Source: an uncultured Ruminococcus sp. (GTDB lineage: Bacteria; Bacillota; Clostridia; Oscillospirales; CAG-272). Taken from it: a stretch of DNA of 5,114 bases. Every line of letters begins with the position of its first letter. Position 1 is the first letter of the stretch. The translations under genes and the position numbers were made by a program. Below the pieces are notes generated by a model. That model saw only the letters and a program-made list of their open reading frames with translations, did no database searches and was not told where the DNA came from. Where the stretch lies: the NCBI GenBank assembly GCA_902783905.1, contig CACZSP010000334.1:1-5114 (forward strand), in the 5' to 3' direction. Below, in pieces: positions 1-5,114 of this stretch.

Positions 1-65
1 AAAGGCAATAACTGCTAATAACGACAATCGTTCAGCAACGGCAGCGACACCCGAATGAACGTCGC

Positions 66-88
66 ACCTCAAGCCTTCTCCTTGGGGT
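66..88 (+). repeat. Small inverted repeat (hairpin candidate)
   Basis: ACCTCAAG (66-73) can pair with CTTGGGGT (81-88) around a 7-base loop. This gives eight pairs, one of them G-U. No T-run follows directly, so it is not a stand-alone intrinsic terminator. It may be part of a larger 3' structure of the gene to the left, or a piece of a dispersed intergenic repeat. Pairing is seen in the sequence; function is not known. Confidence 0.3.
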
Positions 89-91
89 AGC

Positions 92-122
92 GAAGCGGCG
101 GCGCGCCTTTCCGTCTTTTTTT
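92..122 (+). terminator. Weak intrinsic terminator candidate for an off-window upstream gene
   Basis: GAAGCGG (92-98) can pair with CCG-(T)-CTTT (111-118), with one bulged T and a terminal G-U pair, and seven T's run from 116 to 122. A short GGCG/CGCC stem (97-100 with 104-107) is an alternative fold. A GC-rich hairpin running into a T-run fits an intrinsic terminator that insulates the promoter at 147 from transcription entering from the left. The stem is imperfect, so confidence is low. Confidence 0.3.
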
Positions 123-146
123 CTTCTCCCGGATCACACGGCAATC

Positions 147-175
147 TTGACAAACCGGACGTTTGCGCTTATAAT
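147..175 (+). promoter_or_regulatory. Consensus sigma-A/sigma-70 promoter of the operon
   Basis: The -35 box TTGACA (147-152) and -10 box TATAAT (170-175) both match consensus exactly and are separated by 17 bases (153-169), the optimal spacing. Transcription should begin near 182-183, giving a leader of about 35 bases before the ATG at 217. There is no extended -10 TG. This is the only strong promoter seen ahead of the four tightly spaced genes, so it probably drives them all. A perfect promoter suggests that control, if any, comes from a repressor rather than an activator. Confidence 0.88.
151..165 (+). promoter_or_regulatory. Candidate repressor operator within the promoter spacer
   Basis: The inverted repeat CAAAC-N5-GTTTG (151-155 and 161-165) overlaps the end of the -35 box and fills most of the spacer. 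Its half-sites are centred 10 bases apart, about one helical turn, which suits a dimeric repressor that would block RNA polymerase. The arms are only 5 bp long, so chance is a real possibility. It does not clearly match any operator sequence I know, and no regulator gene lies in the window. Confidence 0.3.
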
Positions 176-186
176 ATATCCGAAAG

Positions 187-196
187 AATAATTATT
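187..196 (+). promoter_or_regulatory. AT-rich palindrome just after the predicted transcription start
   Basis: AATAATTATT is a perfect 10-bp palindrome centred about 9-10 bases downstream of the predicted start site. GAAA (182-185) and TTTC (195-198) flank it loosely. It could be a second operator position, or simply an AT-rich leader that keeps the ribosome binding site unstructured. In an AT-rich patch such palindromes arise by chance fairly often. Confidence 0.2.
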
Positions 197-204
197 TCAT
201 GACC

Positions 205-210
205 GGAGGA
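205..210 (+). promoter_or_regulatory. Ribosome binding site deciding the start of the first gene
   Basis: GGAGGA lies 6 bases before the ATG at 217 (9 before the in-frame ATG at 220). An in-frame ATG at 199 precedes this motif, has no Shine-Dalgarno sequence of its own and would leave a leader of only about 17 bases. The ribosome binding site therefore favours 217 over 199. Confidence 0.85.
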
Positions 211-216
211 ACAGCC

Positions 217-1269
217 ATGATGCCCGATATTAAAATATTCACCGTCTCGAGAGACGACGGGGTATACGAGGCGTGGCCGGATCTCGTGCTCTCGGGAGAG
301 AGACTTATCTGCACGTTCACCGAATGCACCCACCACCGCAACCGCGACCGCTCGCGAATCGTCATCACGCATTCCGACGACCGCGGCCGCACATGGTCGC
401 AGAAAATGCCGATGACCGAATACGGCGACCGCGACTTTTATTTCAATAACAGCCGTCTGTCGGTCATGCCGGACGGTACCCTGCGTTTCATCGTCGACCG
501 CATCGACGGAACCGGAAAATACGAGGACGGCGACGGAACGGTCCAGTATATAATGCGCGGCACTCCCGACGGAGAACACTGGACCGAGCCGGAGATCCTG
601 AAGCACCCGGGGATAGTTCCCGACAAGTACCGCGTTCTCCCGGACGGAAAGCATATAATCGTAAACCATTCGAGAAACCCCGAAACCGGAAAGCTTTTCG
701 TCCGTCTCATACACAGCCCGGACGGAAAGAACTGGTCGGAGCCGGTCACCGTTGCCGACGACCCCCGATACAACCTTTGCGAAGCGTCGGTGCTGCCGGT
801 CGGGAGCGACGCTCTCGTCTGCTTTATGAGGGAAAACTCGGGGCTCGGCATCGACTGTCTCAAAACAGTCTCATACGACGGAGGTCTTTCGTGGGGCCCC
901 GTCGTAAAAATGCCGATACCCGGCTGCCACCGCCCGGTCAGCGGGCATCTTCTTGACGGACGCGTCTTTCTGACCTACCGTTTCCTCCAGGGAGGAAAGG
1001 GCTGGATGGGAACCAAAACGCAGAATTTCTTTGCCGCCGTATTCGACGACGAAACGGCGCTCGAGACCGACCGCAAAAAGATGGCGTGCCGGATAATGCC
1101 GATCGACTACGACCGCAGCCCGGACAGCGATCTCGGATACTCGGGATGGGTCCAGTTCCCGGACGGTGAAATTTATATCGTCAACTATATCATGGACGAC
1201 GCGCCGAAGGCGCAGATACGCGGGTACAGCCTGCGACCGGAAGATATTGTCCTCACGAAGAAAGGATAA
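217..1269 (+). CDS. Sialidase-fold (BNR/Asp-box) protein, probably cytoplasmic
   Basis: A 350-residue protein of the sialidase superfamily (six-bladed beta-propeller, GH33-like). Asp-box motifs mark successive blades: SDDRGRTW (residues 53-60, exact S-x-D-x-G-x-T-W), TPDGEHW (116-122), SPDGKNW (167-173) and SYDGGLSW (219-226). The segment with E189 and R204 (CEASVLP...FMREN) resembles the Glu and second-Arg region of sialidases. The C-terminal GYSGWVQFPDGEIY (307-320) resembles a last-blade segment. Two things are unusual. There is no signal peptide, membrane segment or anchor, so it should act inside the cell. The N-terminal FRIP-type motif that supplies the first catalytic Arg appears replaced by YEAWPD (17-22). 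It might hydrolyse imported sialosides or convert a modified sialic acid; linkage to the lyase supports a sialic-acid role, but activity is inferred. The start at 217 is set by GGAGGA at 205-210; an in-frame ATG at 199 would add six residues. Confidence 0.8.
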   Translation: MMPDIKIFTVSRDDGVYEAWPDLVLSGERLICTFTECTHHRNRDRSRIVITHSDDRGRTWSQKMPMTEYGDRDFYFNNSRLSVMPDGTLRFIVDRIDGTGKYEDGDGTVQYIMRGTPDGEHWTEPEILKHPGIVPDKYRVLPDGKHIIVNHSRNPETGKLFVRLIHSPDGKNWSEPVTVADDPRYNLCEASVLPVGSDALVCFMRENSGLGIDCLKTVSYDGGLSWGPVVKMPIPGCHRPVSGHLLDGRVFLTYRFLQGGKGWMGTKTQNFFAAVFDDETALETDRKKMACRIMPIDYDRSPDSDLGYSGWVQFPDGEIYIVNYIMDDAPKAQIRGYSLRPEDIVLTKKG

Positions 1270-1276
1270 AAAAACG

Positions 1277-2725
1277 ATGAAAAAAACGATCGCCCTGCTG
1301 CTCGCCCTCGCGGCGCTCGTCGCGTTTGCCGCCTGCGCGTCAAACCCGGCGGATCAGCAAACCGAACCTTCCGGCTCAGGATCGGCTGAGGCTTCCGCGA
1401 CCGAAAGTCAGACCGCCGAGGAAACGAAGGCGGCGGATCCCTTCCGCAATATCGACAAAACCGCGAATTACGGCGGCGGAACCTTCACGATCCTGACATA
1501 CGATGCCGCGACCTGGAACGTGTATCTGACCGCGGAAAGCGAAACCGGCTCCCTCCTCAACGACGCCGCCTTCAGGCGCAACGCCGAGATCGAGGAAATG
1601 CTGAAGGTGAAAATCGAAGAAGTTAAATTCGCTCAGACACAGCTCATCTCGAAGATCCAGGCGGCAAACTCCTCGGGGGACGGCACCTACGATCTCGTCT
1701 GCTTCTGGGCGACGACCAACCTTGCCACGCTGATAACGACCAACGCCGTCGAGGACTGGAGAAAACTGCCCTTCGTTAATCTCGAAGAGCCCTGGTACAA
1801 CCAGTCGGCGAACACCGCCTTCTGCTTTGCCAGAAAGCAGTATATCGCCGTCAGCGACCTGACGTATCCCGTACAGCAGCATTTCAGATATCTCTGCAAC
1901 CTTGATATGCTCGACTCTCTCAAGCTTCCCTACCCCTACGCCCTCGTTGACAGCGGCGACTGGACGATAGATAAACTGATGGAATACATCAAAAACGTTT
2001 ATATCGACGAAAACAACGACGGAGTGAAAGACGCCTCCGACACCTACGGCCTTGTGACGACCGTCAACGGCACCTCCCGGCTGATCAACAACTGGGACGA
2101 AAGCCCGGTACGCACCGGAACCGACGGTTTTATCTTCAATCTCAACAGCGACCGGCTGCAGTCGATGGTCGAAAAGATGAACGCCCTCCAGCACAGCCCG
2201 GACACCTACACTCAGGAAGGCGTGAACTACACGATCTTCAATTCGGGTCGCGCCCTGTTCGAGGTCTATTCGAGCGACCCCGACGATCTTCGCGGGATAA
2301 CCTTCCGCTACGCCTATCTTCCCTACCCGAAATACGACGAAAACCAGAAGGATTACATAACCGTGACGCACGGCGGAATAATGGCGGTTCCAATGAGCTG
2401 TCCCGATCTTGACAGAGCCGGAAATATCATCGAAGCGATGTCGGCGGCGTCTTATCTGCACGTCAAAGACGCCTTCATCGAGACCTACTTCAACAACCGC
2501 ATCCTGCGCGACGCCGACTCGGTCCGGATGTACCGGCTGATGCGCGACACCGCTTATTTCGACGTGGCGAGATACGTCGATCCCTCGTCGAAACTCAGCG
2601 GTCTCGGATATTACACCGATCTGCTCAAATCCGGCGAACCGAACCTTCAGAGGGCTTACAACGCCAACGGAAAAAACATCGAAAAGAAATTCAACGAACT
2701 CTGGAATTCTCTGAAAGGAAGCTGA
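1277..2725 (+). CDS. Extracellular solute-binding lipoprotein (ABC sugar-uptake type)
   Basis: A 482-residue exported lipoprotein. Residues 1-19 form a signal peptide (KK, then a Leu/Ala-rich core) ending at a lipobox-like FAAC with Cys20. Phe at -3 is less usual than Leu, but the context is convincing. A Ser/Thr/Glu/Ala-rich linker (about 21-53) precedes the folded part. The GGTFTILTYD strand (67-76), the LNDAAFRRNAEIEEML segment (94-109), YDLVCFW (138-144) and the GDWTIDKLMEYIKN helix (227-240) are typical of family-1 carbohydrate-binding proteins. D244-x-N-x-D-G-x-x-D252 is an EF-hand-like calcium loop. It should bind a ligand outside the membrane and pass it to an ABC permease; a sialoside or sialic acid is inferred from neighbours only. 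No permease or ATPase gene accompanies it. An in-frame ATG at 1166 lies inside the preceding gene and would bury the signal peptide. The ATG at 1277, 10 bases after AAAGGA (1261-1266), is therefore chosen. Confidence 0.85.
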   Translation: MKKTIALLLALAALVAFAACASNPADQQTEPSGSGSAEASATESQTAEETKAADPFRNIDKTANYGGGTFTILTYDAATWNVYLTAESETGSLLNDAAFRRNAEIEEMLKVKIEEVKFAQTQLISKIQAANSSGDGTYDLVCFWATTNLATLITTNAVEDWRKLPFVNLEEPWYNQSANTAFCFARKQYIAVSDLTYPVQQHFRYLCNLDMLDSLKLPYPYALVDSGDWTIDKLMEYIKNVYIDENNDGVKDASDTYGLVTTVNGTSRLINNWDESPVRTGTDGFIFNLNSDRLQSMVEKMNALQHSPDTYTQEGVNYTIFNSGRALFEVYSSDPDDLRGITFRYAYLPYPKYDENQKDYITVTHGGIMAVPMSCPDLDRAGNIIEAMSAASYLHVKDAFIETYFNNRILRDADSVRMYRLMRDTAYFDVARYVDPSSKLSGLGYYTDLLKSGEPNLQRAYNANGKNIEKKFNELWNSLKGS

Positions 2726-2728
2726 AAG

Positions 2729-3604
2729 ATGTTTGATAAATTCAGGGGTATTTTCCCCGCACTGCTGACCCCCTTCGACGAAAGCGGGAGGGTCTGCGAG
2801 GACTCGCTGCGCCGCCTTGTTGATTTTAACGTAAAACAGGGCGTCGACGGTTTTTACGTCAACGGAAGCACCGCCGAGGTCTTCCTGCTTGACGACGGGG
2901 AAAGAAAACTCGCCTACCGTACCGTAGCCGAGGAATGCGCCGGGCGGGTGACGCTCATCGCGCACGTCGGTGCGATTTCCACCGAAAAGGCGATCGAATT
3001 CGGCCTTTACGCAAAATCTCTCGGATACGACGCGATCTCCGCCGTCGCACCCTTTTACTACAAGTTCGGGTTCGATCAGATAAAGGATCATTATTTCGCG
3101 ATCCAGCGCGCCGTCGGACTGCCGATGGTCGTTTACAATTTCCCGGGCAATTCGGGAGTGAACCTGACCGTCGATCAGATCGGACAGTTCCTTTCGGACG
3201 ACGGATTCATCGGAGTCAAGCACACGTCGAACGATTATTTCGCTCTCCAGACCTTCAAGGCGGCGTACCCCGAAAAAATCGTTTACAACGGCTACGACGA
3301 AATGTTCCTCTGCGGCCTCGTGATGGGCGCCGACGGAGGCATCGGAAGCACGTACAACTTCATGGCCGACAAATTCATCCGCATGCGCGAAAAGTTCGCC
3401 GCGGGAGATATCGGCGGGGCCCGCGCCGAACAGGCATGCGCCAATTCAATCATCCGCTCGCTGATAAAAATCGGCGTCGCCGAAGGCGAAAAGGAAGTGC
3501 TGACTCAGATGGGCATCCCCATGGGCCGCGCCCGCAGCCCCTATCGCGAACCGGACGGAAACATGAGAAAAATCGTCCGCGAGGAGATACTTCCGCTTCT
3601 GTAA
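2729..3604 (+). CDS. nanA: N-acetylneuraminate lyase
   Basis: A 291-residue class I aldolase of the DHDPS/NAL family, close to the usual length (E. coli NanA is 297). It would cleave N-acetylneuraminate reversibly to N-acetylmannosamine and pyruvate in the cytoplasm. The Schiff-base lysine is K164 (GVKHTSND) and the catalytic tyrosine is Y136 (YNFPGNSG). The pyruvate-carboxylate motif is GSTAE at 46-50, where most family members have GSTGE. What marks it as a sialic-acid lyase and not dihydrodipicolinate synthase is NGYDEMF (187-193) and GADGGIGSTYN (200-210). These supply G188, D190, E191 and S207, which with T166 match the sugar-contacting set of E. coli NanA. It starts 3 bases after the solute-binding gene's stop, with AGGAAG (2716-2721) 7 bases ahead of the ATG, so translation is probably coupled. 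Other nonulosonic acid substrates are possible. It is the anchor for reading the locus as a sialic acid operon. Confidence 0.93.
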   Translation: MFDKFRGIFPALLTPFDESGRVCEDSLRRLVDFNVKQGVDGFYVNGSTAEVFLLDDGERKLAYRTVAEECAGRVTLIAHVGAISTEKAIEFGLYAKSLGYDAISAVAPFYYKFGFDQIKDHYFAIQRAVGLPMVVYNFPGNSGVNLTVDQIGQFLSDDGFIGVKHTSNDYFALQTFKAAYPEKIVYNGYDEMFLCGLVMGADGGIGSTYNFMADKFIRMREKFAAGDIGGARAEQACANSIIRSLIKIGVAEGEKEVLTQMGIPMGRARSPYREPDGNMRKIVREEILPLL

Positions 3605-3611
3605 CGTCCTT

Positions 3612-4865
3612 ATGAACAAACGTCTCATCACGCTGATTCTCGCCGCCGCGCTGGCGTTGCTGCCTGTATTATCATCCTGTGAACGCGAAATTCCCGACGA
3701 AACCGCGGATACTCCGGCCGATACAGCCGCCGTCACCGACGAGACGGCGCCTGCGGCGCCCGCAGAGGGCATTGAAGCTCTCGGGCAGACGTTTTCCCGT
3801 CCGCTGGACGGAGACGCCCAGGCGGTCGTACGGAAGGCCGGAAGCCGCGACAAACTGCTCGCGGCGGCGGAGGAATATCTCTCCTCCCTCTCCGCCGACG
3901 GCTGGACTCTGCTTGACAGCCGGGAGTCGGGCCGGCTGACCTTTTACTGCCTTTCGAAAGACTATACCGCACTGCATATTACCGTCGACAAAACGGCGAA
4001 AACCCTGCGCGTCGTCACCGATTCCGCGAAAAGGAACGTTTATACGATAGACGATAAAACGCGGTACACGGGAACCGCCGAGCTGATACAGCTGGCGAAC
4101 GATCACTCGACGAGCGACGTCGGGATGGGATACGTGATCCTTTTGCGTGACGGCACCTTTGCCGTCATCGACGGCGGACACGACTGCGACGCCGACGCCG
4201 ATCTCATCTGGAGCGTCCTGAAGGAAAAAAGCCGGGCGGAAAAGCCGAAAATCTCCCTCTGGATACTCTCCCACGCCCACGGCGACCACACCGGAGCGTT
4301 TGTAAGATTCGCGTCGAAATACGCCGATAAAACCGAGCTCGGGGCGCTTTGCGCAAACGACGCCCGGGTGTTCACTCCGGTAAACAACGAAAAACAGCGC
4401 ACCGGGAACGAGGCTCTGAAGAAATTCACGGGTGCTTTGCGCCTTGCGCCTCAGACGGGCGACAGGATAACAGTCGGCGGAGTTGAATTCGAGTTTCTTT
4501 ACACCTGCGCCGACTATTATCCCGCGACTCCGGGCTGCCTTAACGACACCGCAATGGTATTCCGCGTCAGCGCGGAAAAAAGCGCCCTCTTTCTGACCGA
4601 TATACAGACCGACGCCGCCGCCTTCCTTGCCGGAATGTACGGAGAGCGCCTGAAAAGCGATATCGTTCAGCTGGCGCATCACGGATACGCGAACGGTGCC
4701 TCCGACAGCGTTTACGGCTTCGTCTCGGCGGACGTCTGCCTCTGGCCTTCGTCGTCCTCTCTTTACGAGAATTATAAAAACAAAGGTCCCGCGGCGACCG
4801 CCGCAAAAAGCGCCAAACAGGTTTACCTTGCCGCCGACGGGAACGTCTCGATCCCGCTGGACTGA
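3612..4865 (+). CDS. Metallo-beta-lactamase-fold hydrolase lipoprotein (ComEC-like catalytic domain)
   Basis: A 417-residue exported lipoprotein. The signal peptide ends in lipobox LSSC with Cys23, followed by an acidic, Thr/Ala/Pro-rich linker (24-52). Residues about 53-137 form a small alpha/beta region I do not recognise. The hydrolase domain spans about 140-417: AVIDGGH (184-190), the metal motif HAHGDH (221-226), NDTAMVF (311-317), LFLTD with D330, and LAHHG (354-358). The order matches the ComEC/Rec2 type of metallo-beta-lactamase domain, but there are no competence membrane segments. It is therefore a surface-anchored hydrolase, not a DNA-uptake channel. The substrate is unknown; a phosphodiester or ester hydrolase acting on host glycans or envelope material would fit the fold and location. 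It starts 7 bases after nanA. No Shine-Dalgarno sequence is suitably placed (the nearest GAGGAG, 3581-3586, is 25 bases upstream), so translation may depend on coupling. The signal peptide supports this start. Confidence 0.83.
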   Translation: MNKRLITLILAAALALLPVLSSCEREIPDETADTPADTAAVTDETAPAAPAEGIEALGQTFSRPLDGDAQAVVRKAGSRDKLLAAAEEYLSSLSADGWTLLDSRESGRLTFYCLSKDYTALHITVDKTAKTLRVVTDSAKRNVYTIDDKTRYTGTAELIQLANDHSTSDVGMGYVILLRDGTFAVIDGGHDCDADADLIWSVLKEKSRAEKPKISLWILSHAHGDHTGAFVRFASKYADKTELGALCANDARVFTPVNNEKQRTGNEALKKFTGALRLAPQTGDRITVGGVEFEFLYTCADYYPATPGCLNDTAMVFRVSAEKSALFLTDIQTDAAAFLAGMYGERLKSDIVQLAHHGYANGASDSVYGFVSADVCLWPSSSSLYENYKNKGPAATAAKSAKQVYLAADGNVSIPLD

Positions 4866-4911
4866 ACTATTCACCGAAAACAAAATCCGGCGCATGCCGA
4901 GCGCACCGAAT

Positions 4912-4950
4912 AATACCGCCGGGTCCGCGTACGTCGGACCCGGCGGTATT
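4912..4950 (+). terminator. Strong hairpin between convergent genes, probable transcription terminator
   Basis: The arms AATACCGCCGGGTCCG (4912-4927) and 4935-4950 are perfectly complementary over 16 bp, with a 7-base loop CGTACGT. The plus-strand tail (GTTGTCTTATTA, from 4954) is T-rich but not a clean U-tract. On the minus strand the hairpin is followed by ATTCGG, also a weak tail. It lies 46 bases after the metallo-hydrolase stop and 49 bases from the stop of the convergent aquaporin gene, so it may end or protect both transcripts. Confidence 0.8.
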
Positions 4951-4999
4951 GCCGTTGTCTTATTATCCGCTGCCGCCGGTCAGCGACAGAGGACAAAGT

Positions 5000-5114
5000 T
5001 CATTTTTTGTCGGAAATAAACTTGTAAAAGAGAGCCGCCAGCGCTCCGCCGCAAAGAGGAGCGACGATGAACACCCATACGTTCTTAAGCGCGTCTCCGC
5101 CGACGAAAAGGGCG
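5000..5114 (-). CDS. Aquaporin/glycerol facilitator (MIP family), C-terminal fragment
   Basis: Reading the minus strand, the last 37 codons of a gene run in from the right edge to a TGA at 5002-5000. The peptide has the MIP-family ending: ALFVGGDALKNVWVFIVAP, then a short Gly/Ala/Leu stretch completing the sixth membrane helix, then a short charged tail FISDKK. The G-G-x-A-L...W-V-F-x-V-A-P pattern is typical of AqpZ/GlpF-like channels for water or small polyols. The NPA motifs that would separate aquaporin from glycerol facilitator lie outside the window. It converges on the sialic acid operon across the hairpin at 4912-4950 and has no evident functional tie to it. The gene is cut only by the window edge. 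Confidence 0.8.
   Translation of the reverse strand, partial: ALFVGGDALKNVWVFIVAPLCGGALAALFYKFISDKK

Larger units (their letters stand above)
1..146. other. Upstream intergenic stretch without a supported gene
   Basis: No convincing gene is seen here. On the plus strand one frame is open from position 2 to a TGA at 56-58 (18 codons). It could be the very end of a gene to the left, but it is too short to recognise. On the minus strand a frame is open from 72 out through the left edge, which is equally inconclusive. The right half holds two hairpin candidates (66-88 and 92-118), a GGCGCGCC palindrome (100-107) and a T7 run (116-122). The stretch looks like a 3' untranslated or spacer region ahead of the promoter at 147. 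Confidence 0.55.
182..4950 (+). other. Predicted four-gene transcription unit (sialic acid operon)
   Basis: Four plus-strand genes run from the promoter at 147-175 to the hairpin at 4912-4950 with gaps of 7, 3 and 7 bases. No internal promoter or terminator is evident in those gaps. The order is sialidase-fold protein, solute-binding lipoprotein, N-acetylneuraminate lyase, metallo-hydrolase lipoprotein. The two ends make this look like a complete unit, not a fragment. Operon structure is inferred from spacing and signals. Confidence 0.8.

Noticed and set aside
1..72. Possible divergent gene start on the minus strand: TTG at 72-70 with AAGGAG (complement of 78-83) five bases upstream, open for 24 codons to the window edge
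   Set aside because: TTG starts are rare, no minus-strand promoter is evident, the peptide is not recognisable, and 24 open codons in GC-rich DNA are expected by chance. Sequence to the left would settle it.
199..216. ATG at 199 as the start of the sialidase-like gene
   Set aside because: The Shine-Dalgarno sequence GGAGGA lies downstream of it, at 205-210, and serves the ATG at 217. The predicted transcript begins only about 17 bases before 199.
1376..3223. A 615-codon open frame on the minus strand opposite the solute-binding protein and nanA
   Set aside because: Its product is Val/Arg/Gly/Asp-rich without recognisable motifs, it spans two well-supported genes, and it mirrors their G/C-rich third positions. 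It is an antisense shadow.
2935..3615. A 226-codon plus-strand open frame overlapping nanA in another frame
   Set aside because: The product is extremely Arg-rich with no domain signals, typical of a frame-shifted reading of a GC-rich gene.
3612..4865. Reading the last operon gene as the competence protein ComEC
   Set aside because: Only the metallo-beta-lactamase-type domain is present. The N-terminus is a lipoprotein signal and linker, with no multi-pass competence domain.
3672..4895. A 407-codon open frame on the minus strand opposite the metallo-hydrolase
   Set aside because: It has no motifs or signal peptide and the Val/Gly/Arg-rich composition of a shadow frame. The plus strand carries a complete metal-binding hydrolase with a lipoprotein signal.
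4968..4985. Small inverted repeat CGCTG...CAGCG as a terminator for the aquaporin gene
   Set aside because: It has only five pairs and no U-tract on either strand. The larger hairpin at 4912-4950 is the better candidate.

Overview
The window looks like chromosomal DNA from a Gram-positive, probably gut-associated member of the Bacillota (Clostridia). The signs are two lipoproteins with Clostridia-style signal peptides (MKKTIALLLALAAL... and MNKRLITLILAAAL...), strong AGGAGG-type ribosome binding sites, a consensus sigma-A promoter and a solute-binding protein of the type that is expanded in these bacteria. The coding DNA is GC-rich with many G/C third positions. The exact lineage cannot be read from the sequence.

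Layout. Positions 1-146 are the non-coding tail of whatever lies to the left, with a weak terminator-like hairpin and a T7 run. At 147-175 there is a textbook promoter (TTGACA, 17-base spacer, TATAAT). It opens a tight same-strand operon of four genes: a sialidase-fold (Asp-box) protein without a signal peptide (217-1269), a solute-binding lipoprotein (1277-2725), an N-acetylneuraminate lyase, nanA (2729-3604), and a lipoprotein with a ComEC-like metallo-beta-lactamase fold (3612-4865). The gaps between genes are 7, 3 and 7 bases. A perfect 16-bp hairpin (4912-4950) follows the last gene. Beyond it, on the opposite strand, is the C-terminal end of an aquaporin/glycerol facilitator family channel (5000-5114), converging on the operon.

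How the genes may work together. The lyase is the best-supported call and fixes the theme as sialic acid (or a very close nonulosonic acid). It would split cytoplasmic N-acetylneuraminate into N-acetylmannosamine and pyruvate. The sialidase-like protein appears cytoplasmic and lacks the usual FRIP arginine motif, so it may process imported sialosides or a modified sialic acid rather than act as a secreted sialidase. The solute-binding lipoprotein would capture the ligand outside the cell, but no permease or ATPase gene lies between the promoter and the terminator, so the membrane partner must be encoded elsewhere. The metallo-hydrolase lipoprotein has a near-complete metal-ligand set and an unknown substrate; its place in a sialic acid operon is the least explained part of the locus. 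No nanE or nanK homologue is present in the window.
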